DNA of 64,000 bases from Parvibaculum lavamentivorans DS-1 (GTDB taxonomy: Bacteria; Pseudomonadota; Alphaproteobacteria; Parvibaculales; Parvibaculaceae): assembly GCF_000017565.1 (NCBI RefSeq), contig NC_009719.1, positions 1,426,001 to 1,490,000 on the forward strand. Direction: 5' to 3'. Positions 19,583 through 28,689 of the stretch are shown piece after piece. The position numbers and the translations under genes were made by a program. Within the stretch, counting starts at the first letter, position 1. Each line of letters starts with the position of its first letter. The notes below the pieces were generated by a model that saw only the letters and a list, made by a program, of their open reading frames with translations, searched no databases and was not told the origin of the DNA.

Positions 19583-20812
19583 ATGAGCAATGCACCGGAT
19601 AGCGATGTGCTGATTGTCGGCGGGGGCCTTTCCGGCCTGCCGCTTGCCCTCGCCTGCGCGCAGGGCGGGCTTTCGGTCACGGTCATCGATGCGCTCGATC
19701 CCGCGACCGTCACGGATGCGGCATTCGACGGCCGCGTCTCGGCCATCGCGCTTGCCTCCTGCCGGATGCTGGACAGCCTCGGTGTCACCGCTCATCTCGA
19801 GGGTCAGATGCAGCCGATCAACGACATCATGGTGTCGGATGGGCGGGTGCGCGAAGGTGCCTCGCCGCTCTTCCTCCATTTCGATCACAAGGAAATCGGC
19901 GCCGAGCCGCTCGGCAATCTGATCGAGAACCGGCATGTCCGGATCGCGATGCAGAAAGCGGTCGAAGCGGAGCCGCTCATTCGCCTCATCGCGCCGCGCT
20001 TCGTGAAACATGTCGAATATGGCGCGCGCGTCACCGCCACGCTCGACAATGGCGAAGAGGTAACCGCGCGTCTCTGCTTCGCCGCCGATGGCCGCAACTC
20101 GCCGACGCGCGAAGCGGCGGGCATCAGGACGGTCGGCTGGGATTACGGCCAGACCGGCATTGTCTGCACCGTCGAGCATGAATTGCCGCATGAGGGTGTG
20201 GCGCAGGAATATTTCCTGCCCGGCGGCCCTTTCGCGATCCTGCCCATGGTCGGCAACCGTTCCTCGCTTGTCTGGACGGAGAAGACGGCGGATGCGAAAG
20301 CGATCCTCGCCCTTGGCGATGAAGCCTTCGCGGATGAGATGCGTGCCCGCTTCGGCGACTATCTCGGCGCTTGCGCGCCCACGGGTCCGCGCTGGTCCTA
20401 TCCGCTGACGCTGCAGCTCGCGCGCGATTATGTGCGCCCGCGCCTCGCGCTTATCGGCGATGCGGCGCATGGCATTCATCCGATTGCGGGGCAGGGGCTC
20501 AATCTCGGGCTTCGCGATGTTGCGGCGGCGGCGGAAGTCGTGGTCGATGCGGCGCGGCTCGGCCTCGATATCGGCGCCCTCGACGTGCTGGAGCGTTACC
20601 AGCGCTGGCGCCGTTTCGACAATGTGGCGCTCTCCCTGCTGATGGACGGGCTCAACCGCCTCTTCTCGAACGATATCGGCCCGGTCCGCCTTGCGCGGGA
20701 TCTGGGACTCGGCATCGTCCAGCAGATCGGCCCCGCCCGGCGCTTCTTCATGCGCCATGCCGGCGGCGTCGTCGGCGATCTGCCGCGCCTCCTGAAGGAC
20801 GAGACGGTTTAG
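19583..20812 (+). CDS. FAD-dependent UbiH/VisC/Coq6-family hydroxylase
   Basis: Flavin monooxygenase of 409 residues acting on the ubiquinone ring precursor. The dinucleotide-binding motif GGGLSG is at 13-18. The substrate-ring contact motif is GRNSPTRE, and the second FAD motif GDAAHGIHPIAGQGLNLGL begins near residue 292. The group is conserved but the hydroxylated ring carbon (UbiH, UbiF or UbiL type) cannot be assigned. I start at MSNAPDSD. An earlier ATG 36 bases upstream is less typical. Its stop overlaps the convergent DUF971 gene by four bases. Confidence 0.86.
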   Translation: MSNAPDSDVLIVGGGLSGLPLALACAQGGLSVTVIDALDPATVTDAAFDGRVSAIALASCRMLDSLGVTAHLEGQMQPINDIMVSDGRVREGASPLFLHFDHKEIGAEPLGNLIENRHVRIAMQKAVEAEPLIRLIAPRFVKHVEYGARVTATLDNGEEVTARLCFAADGRNSPTREAAGIRTVGWDYGQTGIVCTVEHELPHEGVAQEYFLPGGPFAILPMVGNRSSLVWTEKTADAKAILALGDEAFADEMRARFGDYLGACAPTGPRWSYPLTLQLARDYVRPRLALIGDAAHGIHPIAGQGLNLGLRDVAAAAEVVVDAARLGLDIGALDVLERYQRWRRFDNVALSLLMDGLNRLFSNDIGPVRLARDLGLGIVQQIGPARRFFMRHAGGVVGDLPRLLKDETV

Positions 20813-21177
20813 TCCCGGCTCAGCCCCTGCCGCTCCAGCGCCGTGATGTAGTCTGTCCAGATTTTCTCGCTGTCCCGGCCCAGCCGGTAGAGCGTCTCCC
20901 AAGTATAGAGGCCGGTGTCGTGGCCATCGTCGAAGACGATCCTCACCGCGTAATTGCCGACAGGCTCGAGCGTCACGATGGCGACATTGGCCTTGCCGGG
21001 CACGGTCTTCTTCTGCGCGCCGCCATGCCCCTGCACCTCGGCGGAAGGGCTTTCCACGCGCAGCAATTCGGCGGGCAGCGCGAAGCTCACGCCGTCATCG
21101 AATGCGATTTCGAGAATGCGCTCGGCCTTTTTCAGCTTGATGCCGGTCGGCCAGGGCGCGGCGCCCGCGTCACTCAT
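20809..21177 (-). CDS. DUF971 domain protein
   Basis: A 122-residue protein of the DUF971 family, a fold shared with the N-terminal domain of gamma-butyrobetaine hydroxylases and sometimes linked to iron-sulfur proteins. Seen here: [27 protein letters not shown] and the C-terminal [18 protein letters not shown]. The gene starts eight bases inside the Trm112-like gene, so the two are cotranscribed. Biochemical role unknown. Confidence 0.85.
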   Translation of the reverse strand: MSDAGAAPWPTGIKLKKAERILEIAFDDGVSFALPAELLRVESPSAEVQGHGGAQKKTVPGKANVAIVTLEPVGNYAVRIVFDDGHDTGLYTWETLYRLGRDSEKIWTDYITALERQGLSRD

Positions 21178-21382
21178 CGTCGAGCGAGCGTGCCTCGTCC
21201 GTCAGCATGATCGGAATGCCGTCGCGGATCGGAAAGGCGAGGCGGGCCTTTTCGGAGATCAGTTCCTGCCGCTCGCGGTCGTAACGCAGCGTGGTCTTCG
21301 TCACCGGGCAGACGAGGATTTCGAGAAGCTTCGGGTCCACTTCCATTTTCGGTGCGCGGGCCGTGTCTTGTGTTTCGCTCAT
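21170..21382 (-). CDS. Trm112-family small zinc-ribbon-like protein
   Basis: A 70-residue protein with the family core [17 protein letters not shown] followed by [20 protein letters not shown]. Bacterial members (YcaR-like) have lost most metal cysteines, and only one Cys is present here. Eukaryotic relatives activate methyltransferases. The bacterial role is not settled. It is clustered with Lon-N and CnoX-like genes, an arrangement common in alphaproteobacteria. Confidence 0.88.
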   Translation of the reverse strand: MSETQDTARAPKMEVDPKLLEILVCPVTKTTLRYDRERQELISEKARLAFPIRDGIPIMLTDEARSLDDE

Positions 21383-21396
21383 GAGTTCGGTCTTCC

Positions 21397-22080
21397 TTAT
21401 TGCACGGTCGCATCGCCGGGGGTGAGTTCGCGCAGCGCCTTCTCGGTCAGCGCGATCAGCATCTGGTTGCGGTCCTCGAGTGTTTTCGCCTCAAGCAGCG
21501 CCTGTTTCTCGCGCGGCCCATAAGGGCTGATCGTGCAGAGCGAGTTCACCAGCGTTTCGTTCGAGGAAAGACGGATCGCGCGCCAGTCGGCCTGCAGGCC
21601 ATGCGTGTCGAGATATTCCTTCAGGATTTCCAGCAGGCGTTCGCGGCTCACCTTGTCCTGGTCGTGACCCGCCGTGAGATCGTCGGCGAATTCATCCCAG
21701 CTCACTTCGCATTGCCGGTAGGGCGTCATGGCGGGCAGCTCGCCCGTGATGCGGAAACGCGCAATGCCCGTCAGCGTGATGACAATGCGCCCGTCGCCCG
21801 TCTCCGCGAAGGAGGTGATGCGGCCCGCGCAACCAATCGCGCAGAGCGGCGGCTTCTTGCCCTCTATCTGCGAGGCGGCAATCGCCTCGTCGCCGTCCGG
21901 CTGCACCATGCCGATGATGCGGTCGCCGCGAATGGCGTCGTCCACCATCTTCAGGTAGCGATCCTCGAAAATATTGAGCGGCAGCTGTCCGCGCGGCAGC
22001 AATATGGCGCCCGCCAGCGGAAAAACGGGGAGCACCCCCGGCAGGTCGGCAGTGTCGCTATATTGCTCCGTGAGCGTCAT
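21397..22080 (-). CDS. Lon protease N-terminal (LON substrate-binding) domain protein
   Basis: Stand-alone LON domain of 227 residues without ATPase or protease parts. It begins with the usual [30 protein letters not shown] after a short leader. Single-domain members are widespread and may bind unfolded protein, but their role is not established. Thirteen bases separate it from the upstream thioredoxin-like gene, in keeping with a joint protein-quality-control operon. Confidence 0.88.
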   Translation of the reverse strand: MTLTEQYSDTADLPGVLPVFPLAGAILLPRGQLPLNIFEDRYLKMVDDAIRGDRIIGMVQPDGDEAIAASQIEGKKPPLCAIGCAGRITSFAETGDGRIVITLTGIARFRITGELPAMTPYRQCEVSWDEFADDLTAGHDQDKVSRERLLEILKEYLDTHGLQADWRAIRLSSNETLVNSLCTISPYGPREKQALLEAKTLEDRNQMLIALTEKALRELTPGDATVQ

Positions 22081-22093
22081 AATTCTCTTTCGG

Positions 22094-23002
22094 TCAACTG
22101 AACAGGATCGACGACAGCCGGCGCCTGCCGCTCAGCGTCGCTTCGTCCTTGGGGCCGTAAGCGTCGAAAAACTCGACGAGTTGCTTGCGGGCTGCCTGGT
22201 CGTTCCAGTTGCGGTCATATTCGATGCTGATGAGAAGCTGGTCGAGCGCGCCTTCCTTGTCGCCGCGCGCATTGAGTGCGAGCGCGAGGTCGAAGCGTGC
22301 CTGGTGGTCTTTCGGATTGGCCTCGACCTTCGCCTGCAATTCGCCGACATCGCCGAGGTCGCCCGCCTTCTCCGCCAGCGAAAGTGCTGCTTCGGCGGCG
22401 GCAATTTCCGGGTCGTTGCGGGCGTCGGGGCGAACGAGCGCCAGCGTCTGCTTCGCGCGGTCGAGATCGCCCGCCTCGATGTAGCAACGCGCGAGCCCCG
22501 CGACGGCGGCAGGGTTGCCCGGCTCTTCCTGCGCGGCCTGCGCGAAAGCCTGCGCGGCCTGCGACAGGTCGCCCGCCTCGCGCGCTTCGCGGCCGATCTC
22601 GATCAGTTCCTCGGCAGGCGAGGGTCCGACATCGCCCGCAAGCCGCGCGATGAAAGCCTTGATCTGGCTTTCGGGCAGCGCGCCCATGAAGCCGTCCACC
22701 GGCTGGCCGTTCCTGAAGGCATAGACCGCCGGGATCGACTGGATGCGGAGTTGCTGCGCGACCGCCGGGTGGTCGTCGATGTTCATCTTCACGAGCTTCA
22801 CCGCGCCCCGCGCCGCCCGCACCGCGTTTTCCAGCACGGGGGTGAGCTGCTTGCAGGGGCCGCACCAGGGCGCCCAGAAATCGACGATAACGGGCACATC
22901 GCGCGAGGCTTCGATCACGTCGCGCGCAAAGGTCTGCGTCGTCGTATCGACGATGAGGTCGTCCGCGCCGAGGGCGGCGTCGTTTCCGATAATCGGTTCC
23001 AT
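22094..23002 (-). CDS. Thioredoxin-TPR co-chaperone, CnoX/YbbN-like
   Basis: A 302-residue protein. Its N-terminal thioredoxin fold has WCGPC at 46-50, and its C-terminal half is built of tetratricopeptide-like helices (about residues 125-300). YbbN proteins hold oxidised clients and pass them to GroEL or DnaK. Unlike E. coli YbbN (SQHC), this one keeps the CGPC redox centre, like the Caulobacter-type protein, so disulfide reduction is plausible. The start ATG begins a conserved alphaproteobacterial leader. It heads the four-gene run ending in DUF971. Confidence 0.9.
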   Translation of the reverse strand: MEPIIGNDAALGADDLIVDTTTQTFARDVIEASRDVPVIVDFWAPWCGPCKQLTPVLENAVRAARGAVKLVKMNIDDHPAVAQQLRIQSIPAVYAFRNGQPVDGFMGALPESQIKAFIARLAGDVGPSPAEELIEIGREAREAGDLSQAAQAFAQAAQEEPGNPAAVAGLARCYIEAGDLDRAKQTLALVRPDARNDPEIAAAEAALSLAEKAGDLGDVGELQAKVEANPKDHQARFDLALALNARGDKEGALDQLLISIEYDRNWNDQAARKQLVEFFDAYGPKDEATLSGRRRLSSILFS

Positions 23003-23186
23003 GCCAGTCCGGGCCTTTTATCTGTGCCGCTCCGATAAAGATGGAGCGGCTTCCTTTGGAAGCAATGGTTTAGCCCGGCCCGCCCGGCCCGCGCAAGAAA
23101 TCGGCAAAATCTTTGTGATGCGGCTGGCAAAGCGCCCGGCGGCTCCACACATAAGAGCTTCATGGGCAATATCAGGGGGGACGCCG

Positions 23187-23597
23187 ATGTCTGCAGGTAT
23201 TTTCAGGGTCGTACTCGCGCTTTCGGGCGCGCTGGTGATTTTTCTCGGCCTCAACGTCGCTCTGGGCGGCATTCCGACCATGAGCTGGCTCGGCGAGCGG
23301 CCTTTCCTCGCGGTGACGGATGAGGCCCAATATCTGCTGATCGACAATCACATCCGCTTTTTCGGCGGGCTTTTCGTGGGCTTTGGCCTCTTCATGCTCT
23401 TTGCCGTCACCGATCCGGTGAAATACCGGCAGGCCTTGACGGTTATTTTCGCGGCGATCTTCATCGGCGGTCTGGCGCGGTTTTCGGCACCAGAAATGGA
23501 CGTTGTCTTCGAGAACGAGATTATCGGCTCACTGGCGGCCGAATTGCTGCTGATGCCGGTGCTGGTGTTCTGGCTGTCGCGGCTCGGCCGGCGCTAG
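23187..23597 (+). CDS. DUF4345 small inner-membrane protein
   Basis: A 136-residue protein with four predicted membrane helices (about residues 6-24, 47-71, 78-96 and 110-128). It carries the family pattern DNHIRFFGGLFVGFGLFMLF near the middle. I chose the ATG after GGGGGGACGCC over longer frames that lack coding character. Function unknown. The stop overlaps the convergent ProX gene by four bases. Confidence 0.8.
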   Translation: MSAGIFRVVLALSGALVIFLGLNVALGGIPTMSWLGERPFLAVTDEAQYLLIDNHIRFFGGLFVGFGLFMLFAVTDPVKYRQALTVIFAAIFIGGLARFSAPEMDVVFENEIIGSLAAELLLMPVLVFWLSRLGRR

Positions 23598-24142
23598 TCT
23601 CCCTCCGCCGCCGCCACGAGGTCGATGATCAGCGGCTCGTGGCCGGTCAGCGCCAGGAATTTTATGAAGTCCTCGCGGGAAATCGCCGTCGTCGCGGTGT
23701 TTTCCAGCGGATGGTAGTGCAGCCGCTCATGCTCCAGCATCGGCGCGTCGAGCACCACCGTCACCTTGCCCTCGCGGTCGTTCACCAGCGCGAAAGGCGT
23801 CACGGAGCCGGGGCGTACGCCCAGCATCTCCCAGAGGAGGTCCGCATTGCCGAAAGAGAGCCGCGCCCCGCCGACAGGCTTCGACAGCCGGTTGAGCTTC
23901 AATTCGTGCGCCTCCAACGTCACGATCAGGAAAAGCCGGCCCTTCTTGTCCTTCAGGAAGAGGTTCTTGCAGAAGGCGCCTTCGCGCTCGGCGTCCGGCC
24001 ATGAGGCCCGGTGGGCCTCGGCCTCCTCCACGGTGTGGAGAGGCGCATGATGGCGCGTTTGATGGCCGATCCCCGCCCGGTCGAGCCAGGCGAGGAAGGC
24101 TTCGCCGGTATGGAAGGGCGGTGAGGAGGGGGTGTCGGACAT
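23594..24142 (-). CDS. proX: Prolyl-tRNA editing protein ProX (YbaK/INS-domain deacylase)
   Basis: Free-standing trans-editing deacylase of 182 residues. It removes alanine wrongly attached to tRNA-Pro. The family pattern is clear: LHTVEEAEA, CKNLFLKDKKGRLFLIV, LSFGNADLLWEMLGVRPGSVTPFAL and the substrate-loop HYHPLENTATTAISREDF. The start ATG is followed by a typical proline-rich leader. A housekeeping gene with no operon partner. Confidence 0.92.
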   Translation of the reverse strand: MSDTPSSPPFHTGEAFLAWLDRAGIGHQTRHHAPLHTVEEAEAHRASWPDAEREGAFCKNLFLKDKKGRLFLIVTLEAHELKLNRLSKPVGGARLSFGNADLLWEMLGVRPGSVTPFALVNDREGKVTVVLDAPMLEHERLHYHPLENTATTAISREDFIKFLALTGHEPLIIDLVAAAEGD

Positions 24143-24296
24143 GGCGGCTTTCCTCGCATGGGAGAGGCCCGCCCGGCAAGCCCGGCCCGGGCGAAATCCC
24201 TCGCATTTCCCGCCGCATCTCCCCCTTGCAAAGGGCCGGGCGATGGGTCATAACACGGCCCTCATAAGGACGGGGCTCCGGCTGCCGTCATCGGAT

Positions 24297-24371
24297 GCGG
24301 GTGTAGCTCAGGGGTAGAGCACAACCTTGCCAAGGTTGGGGTCGAGGGTTCGAATCCCTTCGCCCGCTCCA
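24297..24371 (+). tRNA. tRNA-Gly (anticodon GCC)
   Basis: A complete 75-base cloverleaf with encoded CCA. The acceptor stem GCGGGTG/CGCCCGC has one G-T pair. The D arm GCTC/GAGC, anticodon stem CAACC/GGTTG with loop TTGCCAA, and T arm GAGGG-TTCGAAT-CCCTT are all present. A terminator follows eight bases later. Confidence 0.98.
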
Positions 24372-24378
24372 ATTTTCG

Positions 24379-24407
24379 AAGCCGCCCGAGAGGCGGCTTT
24401 TTCTTTG
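24379..24407 (+). terminator. Rho-independent terminator after tRNA-Gly
   Basis: AAGCCGCC and GGCGGCTT pair over a CGAGA loop and are followed by TTTCTTT. Confidence 0.9.
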
Positions 24408-24437
24408 TGACCGTCCGGGGATGAGAGAGGTGTTTTC

Positions 24438-24935
24438 ATGATTTCAGGTACCGCCGCCTGTCCCTGCAATTCCGGCCTCGCCTTTGCGAGCTGCTGCGAG
24501 CCCTATCTCACTGGCGCAAAACTGCCGCCCTTGCCCGAGGCGCTGATGCGCTCGCGCTATTCGGCCTTCGCCACCGGCAATATCGGCTATCTCGAGGAAA
24601 CGCTGCTGCCCGGCACGCGGGACGATTTCGACCGCAAGGGCGCCGCCGAATGGGCCGCCGCCAGCGAATGGACCGGCCTCGAGGTTCGCCACACCGAAGG
24701 CGGCGGTCCGGGCGAAGACAAGGGCGTCGTCGAATTCGTCGCCCATTACCGGCAGGACGGCGCCGACCGTGTGCATCACGAAACGGCGACCTTCAAGCGC
24801 CAGGACGGCCGCTGGTGGTATGTCGACGGCATCATGGGCGTGCGTCCCCGCCAGGTCGAAAAGATCGGCCGCAACGATCCCTGCTCCTGCGGTTCGGGAA
24901 AGAAATACAAGAAGTGCTGCGGCATCGCGGCGTGA
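24438..24935 (+). CDS. YchJ family SEC-C motif protein
   Basis: UPF0225-type protein of 165 residues. SEC-C-like cysteine clusters at both ends ([16 protein letters not shown], and [14 protein letters not shown] at the C-terminus) are expected to bind zinc. The middle is the NTF2-like YchJ domain ([21 protein letters not shown]). Function is unknown. SEC-C is known as a SecB/ribosome-binding zinc module in SecA. AGAGAGGTG precedes the ATG. Confidence 0.9.
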   Translation: MISGTAACPCNSGLAFASCCEPYLTGAKLPPLPEALMRSRYSAFATGNIGYLEETLLPGTRDDFDRKGAAEWAAASEWTGLEVRHTEGGGPGEDKGVVEFVAHYRQDGADRVHHETATFKRQDGRWWYVDGIMGVRPRQVEKIGRNDPCSCGSGKKYKKCCGIAA

Positions 24936-25027
24936 GGGCGCCGATACTTCCCTGATACGGCGGTTCATGCTCCACTGCGCCAGCCCCGATTCAAGAGGGC
25001 GTATGAGTGCTGCGGGGGAGAGTTTTC

Positions 25028-26506
25028 ATGGTGGGTGCCGTCGACAAGACTGCCGGTGACGAGCCGGTTCGCGTGCAGGTGCCGGGTCAGGCGAGCGCGC
25101 AACTTCTCTCCGCCACCGGCGATCATGCGGCAAACGGGCTCGGCCAGTGGAGCTGGGCAATCTTCGAATGGGCCCGCAATCCATACGTCATCCTCATCAC
25201 CATCTATATTTTCGCCCCCTATTTCTCGAGCACCGTCGTCGGCGATCCGGTTCGCGGCCAGGCCATCTGGGGCAACATCAACGGCATCGCCGGTTTCTTC
25301 ATCGCCTGTCTCGGGCCGGTGCTCGGCGCCATCGCGGATACGGGCGGCAAGCGCAAGCCCTGGATCGCCTTCTTCATCGCGGTCATGGTGCCGGCGATCT
25401 TCATGCTCTGGTGGGCGCTGCCCGGCGGCGAGGGACTTTCCATCCTCACCATCGCCGCGCTCATCGTGCTGATTGCGGTCGCCTTCGAATTCTCCGCCGT
25501 CTTCCACAATTCGATGCTGCCCGCCGTCGCACCGCATGAGCGGATCGGCTTTCTCTCAGGCCTCGGCCTTGCGCTCGGCAATGCGGGCGCGCTGCTCATT
25601 CTCTGTTTCATGCTCTGGGCCTTCATGCTGCCGGGCATGGTGCCGTGGGGCTTCATCCCCGACAGCCCACTTTTCGGCATCGACACGGCGGCGCATGAAA
25701 ACAGCCGCGTCGCCGGCCCCATCGTCGCCGTCTGGATGCTTCTCTTCTCGCTGCCGCTTCTTCTCTGGACGCCGGATGTGAAGGGCGAGGGCGTGCCGGT
25801 CGGCACCGCCATCCGCCGCGGCATCGGCTCCGTCGTCGGCACGGTGAAGAAGCTCCGCCACTACCGCAACATCGCGATCTATCTCGGCGCGCGCATGTTC
25901 TACAATGACGGCAAGACGGCGGTGCTCGTCTTCGGCGGCGTCTATGCGGCGGGCGTCTTCGGCTGGGATGTGCTGACGCTCACGATCTACGGCATCGTGC
26001 TGTCGGTCTTCGCGGTCGCGGGCGGCTTTTTCGGCGGCTGGCTCGATGACAGGTTCGGTTCAAAGCGCGCCATCCTCGTCTCGATCGGCGGCACCTGTAT
26101 CGGGCTCGTGTTCGCGATCTCGATGACGCCGACGGAAATGTTCTTCTTCCTCCCCTACGATCCCGCCACCGCGCCGCCGATCTGGGATCTGCCGTTCTTC
26201 CGCACACTGCCTGAACTCATGTATCTGATCGTCGTCCTCATCATCGCGATCTGCATCACGGCGGCCTATGCGAACAGCCGCACCATGCTCGCGCGCATCG
26301 CGCCCGTCTCCAAGATGTCGGAATTCTTCGGCATCTATGCGCTTTCCGGCACGGCGACGGCCTTTCTCGGTCCGCTGCTCGTCGGTGTGGCGACGCATTA
26401 TTTCCAGAGCCAGCGTCTCGGCTTCGCCTCCATTCTCGTGCTGCTCGGCATCGGATTTGCCGGTATGATGTTCGTGAAGGAAGAACGCGCGGAGGCAATC
26501 GATTGA
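25028..26506 (+). CDS. UMF1-family MFS transporter, first of a tandem pair
   Basis: Membrane transporter of 492 residues with about 12 helices. The UMF1 (Atg22-related) pattern is seen in WSWAIFEWARNPYVILITIYIFAPYF, GPVLGAIADTGGKRKPW and ARMFYNDGKTAVLVFGGVYAAGVFG. The substrate is unknown. The ATG lies five bases after GGGGGAGAG. A start 21 bases further upstream is rejected. Its stop overlaps the TTG start of the next, homologous transporter. Confidence 0.86.
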   Translation: MVGAVDKTAGDEPVRVQVPGQASAQLLSATGDHAANGLGQWSWAIFEWARNPYVILITIYIFAPYFSSTVVGDPVRGQAIWGNINGIAGFFIACLGPVLGAIADTGGKRKPWIAFFIAVMVPAIFMLWWALPGGEGLSILTIAALIVLIAVAFEFSAVFHNSMLPAVAPHERIGFLSGLGLALGNAGALLILCFMLWAFMLPGMVPWGFIPDSPLFGIDTAAHENSRVAGPIVAVWMLLFSLPLLLWTPDVKGEGVPVGTAIRRGIGSVVGTVKKLRHYRNIAIYLGARMFYNDGKTAVLVFGGVYAAGVFGWDVLTLTIYGIVLSVFAVAGGFFGGWLDDRFGSKRAILVSIGGTCIGLVFAISMTPTEMFFFLPYDPATAPPIWDLPFFRTLPELMYLIVVLIIAICITAAYANSRTMLARIAPVSKMSEFFGIYALSGTATAFLGPLLVGVATHYFQSQRLGFASILVLLGIGFAGMMFVKEERAEAID

Positions 26507-27927
26507 GCCCCATCGTCGAAGGCATTGTGCCCGGACTTCAGGCGCCGCACGACACGCAGGACGGGGAGCCGGCGTCGAACTGGGCTCAAGGTGCGTGGGT
26601 GCTCTACGAATGGGCGAACCAGACCTATTTCTCGCTCATCACCATCTTTCTGTTTCCGCCTTTCTTCACGCAGGTGCTGGCGGAGAACCCCATTCAGGGC
26701 CAGGCCTATTGGGGCTATGTGCAGGCGGCGGCCGGCATTTCCATCGCGCTGATGAGCCCGCTTCTCGGCGCCATGGCGGATGCGGCGGGACCGCGCAAAC
26801 CGTGGATCGTCTTCTCCACGCTCTTCTGCGCCGCCGGCTGTTTCGGTCTCTGGTTCGCGGTGCCGGGCCAGCCGCTGCTTCCCGTTGCCATCGCGCTCGT
26901 CGTCGCGGCGATCGGCATGGAGCTCACCATCATCTTCGCGAATGCCATGCTGCCGACCATCGCCTCCGACCGGCGCATCGGTCTGCTCTCCGGCATCGGC
27001 ATCGGCGTCGGCCAGCTCGCGGCCATCGTCGCGCTCGTTCTCGTGCTGCTCTTCCTGCAATTGCCGGGCGAGGTCAGCGCGCCATTCATTCCGGACGAGC
27101 CGCTTTTCGGCCTCTCGAAGGAAGCGCATGAGACGGACCGTATCGTCGGGCCGATCTCCGGCCTCTGGTTCCTCATCTTCATGCTGCCGTTGCTCTTTCT
27201 CGTGCCGGACCAGAAGACGCGCGGCCTCAGCCGCCGTCAGGCCGCGAAGGAAGGTCTCTTCCGTCTCTGGCAGACGCTGAAATCCGTAAAGCATTTCCGC
27301 AATGTCGGCATCTATCTCGCTGCCCGCATGCTCTTTTATGACGGCATGACGGCGATCTTCGTCTTTGGCGGCATTCTCGCGGCGTCGCTTTTTGGCTGGG
27401 GCGCGATGGAGATGGCGGTCTACGGCATCTGGGTCACGCTCTTCGCGGCCTTCGGCGCTTTCGTGGGCGGATGGGTCGATCTCAAGATCGGCTCGAAGAA
27501 GACGCTGATCCGCGCCCTTGTCGGTGTCATCGTCACCTTCCTCATCCTTCTTTCCTTCGACAGGGACCGGATTTTCTATGTGATCGAAATCCCGGTCGCC
27601 GCCGATGCAGGCACCTTCACCACGCTGCCGCAGCAGCTTTTCCTGCTCACCGTCGGCCTTTTCGGCATGATGGTCGGCCCGGTCATCGCTTCGAGCCGCA
27701 CCATGATGGCGCGCATCGCGCCGAGGGAAATGATGACGGAGTTCTTCGGCCTCTTCGCACTGGTCGGAAAGGCGACGGCCTGGATCGCGCCGCTTCTCAT
27801 CGGCATCGTTACCGAGGCGACACAGAACCAGCGTTATGGATTGATGGTCGTGGTGCCGCTGATATTGATAGGCCTTGCCGGTCTTTTCATGGTGAAGGAA
27901 GAACGTTCGGCCGCCGTGGTTCACTGA
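26503..27927 (+). CDS. UMF1-family MFS transporter, second of a tandem pair
   Basis: Homologue of the preceding transporter, 474 residues. It matches the first copy in the family segments (VLYEWANQTYFSLITIFLFPPFF, GAMADAAGPRKPW, AARMLFYDGMTAIFVFGGILAASLFGW) and in the end FMVKEER. It begins with TTG overlapping the first stop (TTGA), so translation is coupled. Local duplication followed by divergence is the simplest history. The two may work together as a heteromer or have split substrates. That is inference. Confidence 0.85.
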   Translation: MSPIVEGIVPGLQAPHDTQDGEPASNWAQGAWVLYEWANQTYFSLITIFLFPPFFTQVLAENPIQGQAYWGYVQAAAGISIALMSPLLGAMADAAGPRKPWIVFSTLFCAAGCFGLWFAVPGQPLLPVAIALVVAAIGMELTIIFANAMLPTIASDRRIGLLSGIGIGVGQLAAIVALVLVLLFLQLPGEVSAPFIPDEPLFGLSKEAHETDRIVGPISGLWFLIFMLPLLFLVPDQKTRGLSRRQAAKEGLFRLWQTLKSVKHFRNVGIYLAARMLFYDGMTAIFVFGGILAASLFGWGAMEMAVYGIWVTLFAAFGAFVGGWVDLKIGSKKTLIRALVGVIVTFLILLSFDRDRIFYVIEIPVAADAGTFTTLPQQLFLLTVGLFGMMVGPVIASSRTMMARIAPREMMTEFFGLFALVGKATAWIAPLLIGIVTEATQNQRYGLMVVVPLILIGLAGLFMVKEERSAAVVH

Positions 27928-27999
27928 GCCGGTTGCCCTTTCGCGGGCTGAAGGCTATCCATCGCTTCTTGCCGCGCCGTTTTCGGGGGATATCGCTAC

Positions 28000-28683
28000 A
28001 TGGCCAAAAAGTCGCTGTCGGAACGGCTCATCCGCCGCTTCTATTACAAATATTTCGCCCGCAATATTCTCTATGAATTGCAGATGCGCGCGCGCTCGCA
28101 ATCGGCGGATTATGCGGAAGCGCATATGGCGGATGCGATCATCTTCGAAGATGCGGCCAAGATGCTGAAATACTGCGTGAAACATGCGCCGGAGGGCGCG
28201 GTGCTGGAATTCGGCGTCGCCGATGGCGGCTCGATCGCCGAAATCGCCTCCGTCCATAAAGGCACGGTTCACGGCTTCGACAGTTTCGAAGGACTGCCGG
28301 AAGACTGGTCGGGCCACACCGAAGCCGCCGGCACCTTCGACCGGGGCGGCACGCTTCCGAAAGTCCCGAAGAATGTCGAGCTTCACAAAGGCTGGTTCAG
28401 CGACACGATCCCGGTCTGGAAAGCCGCCCATCCCGATCCGGTCGGCTTTCTCCACATGGATTGCGACATCTATTCATCGACGCGCGACGTGCTCGCGCTG
28501 ATGAAGGACAGGCTCCGCCCCGGCACGATCATCAAGTTCGACGAGTATTTCAACTACCCGAACTGGCAGAAACACGAGTTTCGGGCGTGGCAGGAATTCG
28601 TCGCCGAGCATGGCGTCGAATACCGCTACATCGCCTTCACGGCGCTGCATGGCCGCGTCGCGGTGGAGATCGTGAAGATCTGA
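28000..28683 (+). CDS. TylF/MycF-type class I SAM methyltransferase
   Basis: A 227-residue protein with a Rossmann methyltransferase core: [12 protein letters not shown] (motif I), [25 protein letters not shown] and KFDEYFNY (metal-binding acidic residues of the TylF group). TylF relatives O-methylate sugars or small molecules. The substrate here is unknown. No biosynthetic cluster surrounds it, but other methyltransferases and a sulfotransferase lie within 15 kb, so surface glycan modification is a reasonable guess. Confidence 0.8.
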   Translation: MAKKSLSERLIRRFYYKYFARNILYELQMRARSQSADYAEAHMADAIIFEDAAKMLKYCVKHAPEGAVLEFGVADGGSIAEIASVHKGTVHGFDSFEGLPEDWSGHTEAAGTFDRGGTLPKVPKNVELHKGWFSDTIPVWKAAHPDPVGFLHMDCDIYSSTRDVLALMKDRLRPGTIIKFDEYFNYPNWQKHEFRAWQEFVAEHGVEYRYIAFTALHGRVAVEIVKI

Positions 28684-28689
28684 TCTTGC

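Noticed and set aside
26398-27924. A 508-codon minus-strand frame opposite the second UMF1 transporter
   Set aside because: Highly charged shadow reading with no start signal. The plus-strand frame has membrane helices and family motifs.
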